Below, in pieces: positions 1 through 10,705 of a stretch of 64,000 bases of DNA. Below the pieces are notes generated by a model that was not told the origin of the DNA, ran no database searches, and worked only from the letters and a program-made list of their open reading frames with translations. Numbering within the stretch: position 1 is the stretch's first letter; every line of letters starts with the position of its first letter. Made by a program: the position numbers and the translations under genes. The stretch comes from Pelargonium tetragonum (lineage: Eukaryota; Streptophyta; Magnoliopsida; Geraniales; Geraniaceae), in assembly GCA_036897445.1 (NCBI GenBank), contig JAYMTL010000029.1:1-64000 (forward strand). Reading direction: 5' to 3'.

Positions 1-3000
1 ATAGAAACCAGATACCGGATAGAAGCAGATACCTGGAACTTGGGCTTCACCTGTTCCTATAACGAACTACGAACAGAGATAAAGAACCAAGAGACACGGA
101 GAACAAGGGACCATTTGAGCTAATTGGGTATATACCCTATAAATAGACACTGAGATCAAGAGACCGAGCTACTATGAAGTTCTATTTTCATATTCTGTGT
201 ATAAGACCTCCGGTACCTTATGACTCACAATTGTAAGATACCCAATGACTCTTAAGAGAACCTTCTTTCTAAGAATTGTACTAAGTCACTAACGAGGAAA
301 CTGATCGAAAAGGGAGCCAATTCTCTACTGATTGATAAGTCAAATTCCTCTCAAATAGCACCTAAATCTTCCTATGAAAAAGAGACCTTTTACGAGACAC
401 TCGAATTCCAAGCTAGCTTCCCTAGATGAATAGTCAACTAACAAGACAAGCTTCCCTTAATATAATACCAAACTGGACCCTTTGATATGTACGATCTGTA
501 TTACCTGTCATTTACAGGTTGAGGCTGATTCCTTACTCTATTTTGCCGAGCTTGTTGCTCTAATGAGTCGAGGAAGAGAGACTTGAACCCATGCCTTTGG
601 ACTCCAATAACTTGCAACGTAACAATAATAATCGCTAGACTAGCTACCAACTAGCCTAGATAAGACTTAGAAAAGGAAGGTAATGCAATTAATTAAGAAA
701 GAGGTTAAAAGCTTTAGTAGTTAGTATAGGCTTTTGTCTTATATAGTATCCAGATATCAGATATATAAAATAGAAAGATAAGGAATTCTGAACCAGATAG
801 TAAAGGTTCCAAGGCCGGTAAATAATTAGAATATAAAATGTAAAACATAAGAGGAAACCCTACTGGATAACTCATAGGTGTTTTAATGCGCCTTACAAGG
901 GAATTCGATAGAGAAATCTTTCTTTGTTACGGGAATTTGCTATCCTGGTCAGTCTTTTTCTAATTAAAGAGGGGTTATTCTAAAACAAAAGAAATCCTGA
1001 CTCTTCTTGGTTTTCTAGTAAAGTAGTTTCAGAAAATAAGGAAAAAACGACCAGTACTGAACTCCTAAAGCCAAGAAAAGGCAGGTTAAGTAACTCTAGA
1101 AAGGTAAGGGTAATAAGGTCTCCCCAGAACAATGAAAGTTTCTAGTAAGTCTTCTTTCTTCTTTCTAGTTCAGATCTTAGTATTAGCTCCGTTTGGCAAT
1201 AGAGTGGCTTCCTTTATTTTTATATTACTTTAGCTTAGCTGGATATACAGGGAATAGAGAAAGATATTCCTAAAAAGAGGTCCCATTTTAGGGGGTATTG
1301 CAGGTAATAGTTATAGTTAGTTAACCGTACATTAGGACAACCAGCCTTAGACCTTTACTGTACCTTTTTCTGTATCTCTTCCTCAGGGATCTTCTAATAA
1401 CCTAGACCTCAGATCCCGGAATTTTGTATCTTCATAATACCTATACAATTATGTATACCCTAGTTTTTGTCCTTTCACGCCTGTGACGATTCTAACCGTT
1501 ACCCATCTTTATTGTATTCTAGTTACTGAAGTTCCTTAGTATACAGTATAGATAGTTAACCTCACACCCTAAAACCGAAGAATTTCACTCTAGCTTTATT
1601 TACTGGAAAGGGCTTTAGCCTTACCTAAAACATACAACACCGGAGAATACAACAAAAAAACTAAAGGATAGAGCGCAGGTTCTCGGTTGGATTATTCAGT
1701 ATATTTCTAAGTTCTTACTCTTAGTGGCACTTAAGTATACCTTAATCTCAAGCGAACGCCATTAGACAGGGATCCTTTTTTTATCCTAACCCGAGTTTAG
1801 TAAGGCTTCCCTGGGGTTATTCTACTTTATACTATACATTCTATACGTTTTACCATATAAAGAGTTAAAAAATTTCTAACTCCCTTTTTACGGCCCGAGA
1901 TGCCTTATATACCGATTTCATAGCTCAGGGCTTTCCTGTGCGGCTGTATTTCTAGATAATTTTTTATTCTACAGTTTGTCCAAATTAAACTTTGTTTTTA
2001 TTTTAGTTGTTACAGTCTTTGCTTTTCCTAACCGGGAATTCTCTTTCTTGAGTCTCTCGGTTGTATAGCGCGGGCCCCCAAGGGGTTGTAAAATTATAAA
2101 ATAAGGAAGCTCTTTAAGTGAAATTGCAAGAATTTTTCTTTTTATCTTTGAGTTTCCTTTATCAATCAAAGAAATATAAATGTAGATTTTTGTGATAATT
2201 CTTAATAGAAAAGGAGCTAGCCATGAAACATACGCAAATTTACTTACATTTCGAAGTTTTCAAAAAGTATGTTTTGTTTAGTTTCGCTTCGTAGTAGTGA
2301 TACGTTCCTCTAGGATAAGGCCTTAGTTAAAGGAATTTTTAGGTTGTTAGAAAGTTTTATATACCAAAAGAAGCTCGGGCGGATATACATATAGTTAAAA
2401 AGGCTCTAATTAATCATAAGAATGCTTCCCTCTTAAGCAAGAATTAGAAAAGGCATCCTAATACCCAGAAAGAAATAGCAATACAAATAATTCAAAACAA
2501 GCGGACTTGTAGAAGGGGCCTATCTTTCCAGTACTGATGCTAAGTAGGAACCGAAGTGTTGGCAAAGTTTGTAGTATAATATTAGTCTGGTGTTCCCCAT
2601 TTTTTAGTTGTTAAGGGATGTTTCCTCTATTTGTTTAAAAAGGAAACGACTATATGGAGAGTAAAGCACTACAAAATGACTTTTATCAACCCTGGAGTCC
2701 TGCCCCCTTTCCTAAAAAAAAATTCTTGTTTATATTAAAAAAGGAAATATATATAAATATATCCCGAACTCTAAGTGAAATTTTACATGTGGATAAATTA
2801 AGAATAATTAACACTCTGAAAGGACTTGAAACCCTATACTTAAGCTACTTAAATCGGGAGTCCTGAGAGTTTATTTAGCGACTTCTTTTCTACTCTAGGA
2901 GAGGTCCATTGACGTAGTACTTGTGGCCCACTAAGCCTGTCTAATATTGGAGTCATACCCTTGTTTAAAAGGTACACAGCTTAAACTTAAATTTATAAGG

Positions 3001-5460
3001 GAGACTGGGCTTCACCTCGATTGACGGAAAACTTTTCAAAGCACTACTTTGGATTCGCTATTAAAAAAATAATCTAGCTTTTAAAAACTCTTAGGTATAT
3101 ACGCTTCTTCCTTTCTTTTTCAAAATTTACGAAAAGCCATAACTAAGAAATTTTCTACAAAAAAATAGAATTCAAAAAGAGTTTACCTTAACTCAAATTG
3201 TGTATACGAAAAAGCTCAGTATGCTATAAAATTCCTTTCAATCAAACTTCTTTGTTATGGCCGCCAGCTTAAAAGGGTATAAGGAGGAGTCCTAGCTACT
3301 TTTTACTCTGTATTTTTTACAGTCTATTACAATAAGTTTAAAATATAGATCCCCTTAAATTATACCAAAAGTGAGATTCTTGCCGTAGCAGCCTAAGTCT
3401 TTTTGCAGAGATATCTTGCTTCCTATCTTTGTCGAGCGCTTGGAAAATCTAGGTAAGGACCTAGTCCTTTAGTAATACGGATTTTTCTTTTTATTATATT
3501 CCTTCTACATTCTGCGTAACATATAATAAAGACTTCAAGCTAAAATAACCCAGCTAAACTTAGTATTTCTTATAATTAAAAGCAAAGAGTATCTCTACTA
3601 AAAAGAATTTCTAGGGAATACTGGAATAAAGTGGGTTTATAATATAATATAGAACAAGTAGTTTAATAAGCTTTATTTACTCAACTTCTGGTAGAACATA
3701 TAAATAAGGGAGCTTTTTATTATAATACTACTTGCGACTGCTTTTTCTCTACTGTTTCGTATATTAATATTAGTACAAAAAGAATTTGAAATTGTAAAAC
3801 AAGATAGACCTTTTTCAAGGAGTGGGGTTCATAGTTCTTAATAAAAATTTAGGAATAAAGCATAACAAGTTGTGTGGGTTTAGTAAATAGATATGCGGTA
3901 GATATATAATCTAGAGACTACTTTAATAAAAAGCATAAGCTACAGACTTATAAAGGGAAGTTCCGGAAGTTGTAAAGATTAGGTTCAAGGGTCTAATATT
4001 TTCGAAGTTAGGTATAATCTAAAAAAAAAAGTTCTATAAGGGTTGTAAAACGCATACAAAAAACATTACCAGTCTCTGTACAATCTCATATCTGTGTTAT
4101 CCTTAGTTTTTAGGAAGGAGCTGCTAATAGTAAACTTGCCTATTTTAAAATAATAAAAAACCCTTTTCTCAGAGGGTTAATTTCACCTAAGGAGAACTCC
4201 CAATAAATTAAGAAAACTATACTCATTTTGACGTAGGGCTAACTCTGTTATTAAATTTTTTTCGCAAGAACTTTTAATAAATATTTTAGACTTTTATACA
4301 GAGGGGTTGAGCGGGTCTTTATAAGAAATATTGAAACTCTAAACTTCCCCGTCTATTTAAGTATTTACAAACTAAATTCCTCTTTTATAAAAAAGTCATT
4401 TAAAGAGAGCTTGTGAAAGTCTCAAGTAATCCTTGAGAGTGATTTTTGTTAAGAAAGTTCCATAACATTAGGTAGGTAATTACATCCTGTTACCGGTTGT
4501 ACGAGTTGGCAAAGCTCTTAAAAAGCTATAAACCTATTTCAAAAACTTAGGAATATTCTGGTATACATTAAGACATAGAATCAATTATATGTTCATTTTT
4601 GATTCGTAATTTACAAGTCATAGACAGTTACACCGGATTAGTTTTTTAGTAGGAAATCCTAAAAAGGTTATATATTGTAAGAAGGACTTTTCTATCCTAG
4701 TAAGCCTATTTATAAAGTTGGGGTTTCGTAAATTGAATAAGGGATTGCTAGTTTAAGCCATCTTTAGGAGTTTCCTTATTTTATTTACTAATATCGTATA
4801 ATAGTAGAGGGACTCAATCTTTAATAAATAAAAGGTATATACTAAAAAAGAGGAGTAGTGTCCACCTATTTCGAAATTCTTTTTATTAATTATTAAGGTA
4901 ATATGTTTTATTTTAAACAATAATCTATAACTTAGAATAAGGGATTCTGGGTTTTGCTAACTTGTATCTCACACAAAAGACAAGGTTTTGAGTTCTAATT
5001 GGGTTTATATAACAGGAGTACTAAAAGCAAATGCAGAGTATATCTAATATAATAGTACCTAACTTTAGCTGTTTCTTCTATCTAATAAAAGGAATCGGGG
5101 TCTGATAGTATAGTTAAGAGTGAAGTCAAGGAAATTCCTAATAAAAGAAGAATGAAATCTCGAATTAAAAGGGATTCCCACTCTCGAAATCCTCCCGCGG
5201 TATCTCATAGGCCAACTTTGGAGCTTCTTTGATTTAAGTGTTTCTAAATTGTAGTAGTTAAAATTTGTAATGCGAGGCATTAAGAGTTTCTCGAATCCCT
5301 AAATAGCCCGAGGGGTGGGGTAAGAGTGTTGCTGTGTAGTACTAGCAAACTTTTCTTTATTAAGAACGCACCTCTTCTTGTTCTTTCGTTTATTGAACAA
5401 ATATAGAGACTTTTTATTTCCACCTATTATATATAGACAGCCTTTTTATTAATAAGAAGT
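1..5460. other. No gene recognised
   Basis: Only frames of 66-71 codons, at chance level. The stretch at 1.32-1.60 kb is C/T-biased and carries a TAGATAGTTAACC word also found at 17.65 kb. A T-loop-like GGGTTCAAGTC on the minus strand at about 585 lacks a matching tRNA body. Confidence 0.5.
3612..3639 (+). repeat. Diverged short direct repeat, copy 1
   Basis: TAGGGAATACTGGAAT followed closely by GTGGGTTTA. A second copy at 8346-8374 reads TAGGAAATACTGGAAT, then GTGGGTTTA after a 4-nt gap. Both parts matching in the same order makes chance less likely than for a single word. The origin is unknown. Confidence 0.3.
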
Positions 5461-5466
5461 TTTAGT

Positions 5467-5886
5467 TTAGGAATAAGAATTACTTATATACAAAAAGAAA
5501 CCAGCTCTTCTACAACCTGCAGCGCTCCCGTAACTAATATGAGAATCGCTTATTTTTACTTTGATACCCTTAAATCTAATTAATTTAGAATTGATAACGA
5601 TCCTAAAGGTTCGAACAAAGCCCCCCGCATCCTCTTTATTTAGTAAAGCCGGGCCTTGCTTCGTTCGTTCAAAAAGCCTAGTTTTCCAAGCGCCAATACA
5701 AGAATCGTAGACGTCATACCCCGCCCAAGTGGAAACTTCATTTTGTGTTAAAAAGCGGCCCTTACCTATTAAAGTAGGTTCAAATTCACTCAAGTCTAAA
5801 AGAACTAAAAGAATATGGGTTAACAAGTAAGAGCTTCTGAAGTCCTTTTGAGCATAATTTGAAATAGTCTGAAAGTCAAAGTCTCT
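5467..5886 (-). CDS. Longest open frame in the window, unknown product
   Basis: A 119-codon frame starts at a TTG at 5826. The frame stays open upstream to 5886, about 139 codons in all, and ends in TAA. No ATG start is seen and no clear ribosome binding site. The translation is balanced in acidic and basic residues, unlike most frames here. An N-terminal leucine-rich part (ILLVLLDL) is followed by a soluble-looking region. Near the C-terminus, GIKVKIS followed by GSAAGCRR faintly recalls the GIK.. S ..GA ..AR motif at the end of ribosomal protein S3. The GRLNG core is missing, so I do not assign it. The local G+C is above the window average. An open run this long has an expected count of roughly 0.3 per 64 kb by chance, so it is only a candidate. 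Confidence 0.25.
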   Translation of the reverse strand, partial: RDFDFQTISNYAQKDFRSSYLLTHILLVLLDLSEFEPTLIGKGRFLTQNEVSTWAGYDVYDSCIGAWKTRLFERTKQGPALLNKEDAGGFVRTFRIVINSKLIRFKGIKVKISDSHISYGSAAGCRRAGFFLYISNSYS

Positions 5887-7577
5887 TCAAGCTTGAACAT
5901 CTTTGAAACTAAGCAGCACATCCTATGTACGGACTTGCCGCCGGATCCTTTTACTCAATACAATATAGTTAAATAAGTTATTTATTCGCCTTATTACTTT
6001 TATCTATTTGTTAGAACTTAGTTTGAGTCCGAGCTCTTGTCCAAGAAGCTTATAAAAGAAGCGCTTAATCTTGTGTTATCAGTACGACAAAAAAAAGAGA
6101 TGGTTGCTGCCAAGTCCTTCTTATTTGTTACTCTAGTTCTATAACCGAGGTTGACTGCTCTAACAGTAGAAGCCCTCGGTCGCTGGGATGCTTAATAAGG
6201 GCATCCAATCTTCAACGCGCCCAAGACAAGAAAAAAGAAAGAGGTATCTGTACTTCCTAAACAATAAGGTACAAACCTCTCAAAAGGGACCTAATCAACC
6301 CATCGATTCTTACCTTGTAGTTTCCTAAAAAGTTATTCGGTAGGGCACCTGTCAAATTTTTGGCAATCGAAACAGGATTCTTGTTACTTTTTAAAAAGTC
6401 GTACCCCTGAAGTCTATCTATTTCTGTGTATGCTAGAAGCTAGGGTTTGCTGTAACAATTATCTCACACTTTATTTTACGAGGGCTAAATAAACTACTCT
6501 ATAAACAGGTATTATTCTAACGCACGAGGGTTCCCTTTTAGTTAAAATTTCTTACTTTTTGAATTATTTGAATTAGCAGCTTGGTAGAGTTAAGGAGCTG
6601 AGCTAAAGGGCTGTTCCATATTCCTTAAGAGTCTATCATTTACCTTGAAATTGAGTTTTGGGTATGCTGTGCTTAATAATCAATGCTTGCAATTAATTAA
6701 AGATTAACTTAAACTACGAGCATTAGTAGATTTTGGAGAAGCACCTTATAAAATAGAATAAAGGATATTCTAGCAAGGGGCCTTTTAATAGAGGAGCTAA
6801 AAAGGGATTTACTTTCTTAGATCTTACCTTAATTAAAAGCCGGAGTGCCGGGATTCCCCTTTTAAGGGGGCCTCTTTGTGCGTAGTAATAACTTATAATA
6901 AAGAGTAACGCAGCCGTCGAAGGGTTTGGCCTCTTTTTTCCTTTAAAAATATTGTATCCCAAAAATTGAGCTTCGTTTCATGGGGCTTTTAAGGCCTTGT
7001 CGAGGGTAATAAAAGAGAAGTTTCGTCACAAAAAAAAAGACTTTTTTATAAGGGTTCCCAAGTGAATACTTTTTCGGAGAATCCCCGGTTTAGTCGTAGC
7101 AGTACGCAGTGAATGTATCCAGTCGCATAAATAAGTAAAAGATTTTCTCTTTTAATAAGGAACCTTAGGCAATGAACCTTTAGTTTTGTTTATAGTTAGT
7201 TTTACGAAAAGCGGATAAGTATATTCACTTCTTTTCTAAGTTAGCAATCTTAGATCCTTGTAATACAAGGTGAAACTTTTATATAGCTGGCCTTTGGGTT
7301 TTTCCCTCCTTTTGTCGAAATTTCTGATTCTTAATATTAATAGTTGGGATGAAGCCTGAAACTGAGTCAAACTTTTTAGCAACTGTGGACGTGTCTGGGA
7401 TTTAGTCAATTTATTTGTGTGGAAGTTTTTAGGATTTCAAGATTAGGTCAATAAAAGTAGAATTTTCTAAGACAGTTTCTTTTTCTACTAAAGAGAGTTG
7501 GTTGCTCCGTTTAACTAGAAATTAAGTTAGTTCCCGAACTTAGCGAGAGGTTGTTACAGACAAAAGGAGTCCAATAG

Positions 7578-7739
7578 ATGCTAGGTTTCCTACCCGGTTT
7601 CTTTATTGGTTATACTGCTCTTACCCAAGGTGAATTGTTGTAATATCCAAAAGGAACTCTTGAGCTTTTCGTTACTATTTATCTAACCCTAGGTAGTGCT
7701 CTCCTTGCCTTAGAACAAGGATGGTTTGATAAAAGTTAA
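7578..7739 (+). pseudogene. Protein-like stretch of two adjoining in-frame segments, unknown
   Basis: An ATG at 7578 opens 21 sense codons. After one TAA at 7641 the same frame runs 31 more codons to a TAA at 7737. The codons look used: glycine is mostly GGT or GGA, threonine ACT or ACC, alanine GCT, and TGG appears once. The first part is glycine- and phenylalanine-rich (LPGFFIGYTALTQGELL). The second has a membrane-like run (FVTIYLTLGSALLAL) ending in EQGWFDKS. I do not recognise the protein. It may be a broken membrane-protein gene, part of a recoded gene, or chance. Confidence 0.2.
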
Positions 7740-8345
7740 GAAGCCCCACCTAAAACAAGCCCCTTCCCACTTTTTCCATAAGTACTTTCTAGAATCGGCT
7801 AGGCTGCCAGAAGAAGAAACCCCTTTTAATTACATTACCTGTACTTTTCAATATTCTTTTTTACTTCTCTTCAACATTTTGTAAGTTAGGTTTTTAATAA
7901 TAGTTGGGGTGTATCCTTTTTGTTATGTTTGTTCGAATTTACTCCATAGGGTTTCCTTTGGATTTTTGGGAAAATTAGATTCTTATACGAATTGAGAGCT
8001 TGTTTAAAGAGAAAGAGGCAGACCTAACCAATTGAGGTGAAAGGTAATAAAGAGTAAAAAAAGGGGGCCCCGTTAGCAGGGAAAGTTTTTACAAAAAACC
8101 TGGTATTTAGGTAATGTAATTAAAAGGGATCTTTTATATGTAGGTGTTACTAACGCATTCTATATACCAGTATAAAGTTATAAAACAAATTTTCAAGTCC
8201 CCTGGTTACTACTTTATTTGGTTTTGAAAATATTTAAATTCAAGACAATCCGTTCATTTTATTGACCTCTAACTTTTTTTGTATTACGTATTATTTATCT
8301 TCAACTCGTGGTTTCTAAAGGTTTCCCTTGATCAATATTTATTAT

Positions 8346-8374
8346 TAGGAAATACTGGAATTCGTGTGGGTTTA
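8346..8374 (+). repeat. Diverged short direct repeat, copy 2
   Basis: Partner of 3612-3639: TAGGAAATACTGGAAT, four bases, then GTGGGTTTA. Similar GTGTGGGTT words occur near 3870 and 34062. It lies inside the TGA-free frame at 7.4-9.0 kb. Confidence 0.3.
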
Positions 8375-10660
8375 CAAACAAGTAACAGAAATAGAGTACT
8401 TAAGCTACCGTACCTCTAGGCAGCGTCGTTGCTATAAGAAAATAGCGAGTAGATTGCTCCTTAGATCTACTTGGGTATTGTAACCCTTGCACGTCTATGA
8501 AAAAAAAAATCCGTCACTCCTTTTTAATATAATTCGGATTTTTTACTCTAAGAATATTTACTTTGCTTTGCCAAGAGTATACGCGCCGAGAAGCGGGGTC
8601 TCCCTTACATAAAACATAAAATCAAACTCTTTTTAAATTAAGCACATTTCTGGTATGGGATTTGGGGTAGTAAATAAATAGGCATTCTAAACCTGTTTTA
8701 AAATTGAAAAGTAAGGACAAATAAAAACGCTTAATTTACGTATCCTACTGCGATCTTAATAGAATTCTCAAGGTTTACTGATATGTAAGTTAAAAATTAT
8801 ACATAGCGGGAACCCTCTACTAGCTAGCTTAGTTGCTTGGTAAAACCTTTGGGGTTTATAGAAAAGTTAGTAGACGGGATCCTTTTTTAATTAATTACGG
8901 GTTAGTATAGAGTTTTTAAGGGATTGGCTTTTGCGGGTGGTGGGCTGCGAGTTCCTTTATTTGGGAGATTTGACATAAAAATTGAGTATAGCGAGGGCGC
9001 TCTTTGACAATTAGATAAACCTAAGAAAGCATTGATTCTATTATAGGGATCCTGGGGTTGTCTGTTCCTCTAATTTCAAGTTTTCTATTCTGGATTTAAA
9101 GTGTAAACATAGAGAGCTAGAAGGGCTTTTTCCTATTCTGGGTATTACTATTTTTTAAGGAAGTTAGCTTAGGGTAATAAAGGGTACAAATACTGAAATT
9201 AGCATACTTTTTATAAGATAGATAGACTTTTTGACTTTTATTCCAAAAGGATCCACTAAGTTCTTCATCCCCAAGATTGAGTAAAGTATTAGAGTAAATA
9301 CTATGTCCTTGTATACTAGGCTGTACTTCTTTTTAGGCTATTTAGCTAGCAAAGCTAGGGTTAGACTTCTTTCGAGGCTTTAGTAAAGGCTGAAATCTAG
9401 TAATATCTTAAAATGAAAAATAATATAAAAATAGACTCTCTGGAATTTAGCGGTACAAATCCCTATACAAATAAAACCAAACCACTTACAGAGTCTCTTT
9501 ATCGGCAAGTACTCACTTTAAATTCTTTGTATGCGAAAAATGACTAAGAATTCCTGTATCTAGCAGAAGAAAAGCGCTTCCAGAGGTGTAAAATTTAACA
9601 AGGTTTATACGGCGAGCTTTAGGCTTTAATTTACTGCATTTATAAGGGAATAGCCCTATTTTTCATACAGACGAGAGAGTTAACCTCATGGCGAACAGAG
9701 TATACTATAGGCTGTACGCCTCGCCGACACGTGGCAGGAATTTTTAGAAAAAAAATCTTACAAATAATACGTACAATTTAGTATTGTGTAGATCTTAAAA
9801 AAAGAAATGAAGCTTTCTAGGCTCTTTTCGCTAACAAACAAAGAATAGTTATCAGCCAAGCTCCGGAGTTCCTATACTCGTTATTAGAGAATACACTTGA
9901 GTTAAGAGCACCTTTACTCAGGAATTGCAGTGCAGAGGAATCCCTTCCAAGCAAGTTAAAGACTAAGAAAAAGAAAGGAGGCGCCGGAAAATTACCACTA
10001 CGTGAGAAGTTTAATCCAAAATAGAGAGGGGTTTTCATAGTATAGGAGTTTCATCTGTTTTTATTTTAGGAGTGTTCCCCGCTTTGTATGTAAATAAAGG
10101 AGCAGCCTTGACCTCAGCAAAAGCTTTTAAACTTTTCCTAATATTCTTAATACGTTAATTCCGGCCTATCTCTTACGTGACTCACCACAAAACTACGTCA
10201 TTAGGGGTTTCCTTTATTATTGAAAAAAGGAAATGCTCGATCCTAGACAGAAAAATACACTTCTTAAAATCCATACTTTTCGAATTATGCCTCGTTTCTG
10301 AAATGGGAGCCTCAAAAGGTAACGAAGTTTACACAAGCTATCTTTGGTATTATAGTATAAAGCTTATATAGGATTCCCGAAATAAGTAAATAAAGGAAGA
10401 ACGCATAACAACTACTTTTTGAACAAGATATTATCTTGTCTGGACAATTTCATTTTGGCAGTGGAAATATTCCTATTCCAGGCCCTCTCTACTTTTCTTA
10501 ACAACGAATTTACCCGACGATTAGGTATTCTAGAATTACCCACTTGAAATACAAGAAAAACTTTATTGCGAGCAGCTTTCACAGTCACTTATATTTATAT
10601 AAAGAACTATGAATTTAAACTTACTTTATGATATGCTCCCGAGACCCGGTATAGCGAGCG

Positions 10661-10705
10661 AAGCAGTTGGTAGCCTTCCTGCTAATTTACTATATCCAAC
10701 TGCTT
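10661..10705. repeat. 10-bp inverted repeat, 25-nt loop
   Basis: AAGCAGTTGG (10661-10670) pairs with CCAACTGCTT (10696-10705). The left arm continues into TAGCC, giving a CAGTTGGTAG word like a tRNA D-arm, but no T-arm follows at the right distance. It is a simple stem-loop of unknown role. Confidence 0.22.

Larger units (their letters stand above)
7440..9032 (+). other. Frame without TGA for about 530 codons
   Basis: In the frame of the ATG at 7578, TGA does not occur from about 7440 to the TGA at 9033, while TAA and TAG occur at roughly chance rate or a little above. I counted about 12 TGA triplets in the stretch, all in the other two frames. If TAA and TAG were sense codons this would be one long frame. 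The statistical support is modest because TGA is scarce here anyway. Confidence 0.15.

Noticed and set aside
560-665. Possible class II tRNA on the minus strand (GGCTAGTTGGTAGCT D-arm-like, GGGTTCAAGTC T-loop-like)
   Set aside because: The D-arm folds, but the T-stem has two mismatches, no clean anticodon stem exists and no acceptor pairs.
5876-5960. Possible 5S rRNA or group II intron domain V (ATGTACGG near 5930)
   Set aside because: The complementary GAGCCGTAT-type strand is missing, and no 5S core motifs are seen.
6575-6680. Words like the D-loop (GCAGCTTGGTAG) and anticodon loop (GTTTTGGGTA) of tRNA-Pro about 70 bases apart, as if split by an intron
   Set aside because: No T-arm or acceptor follows, and no intron boundary motifs are visible.
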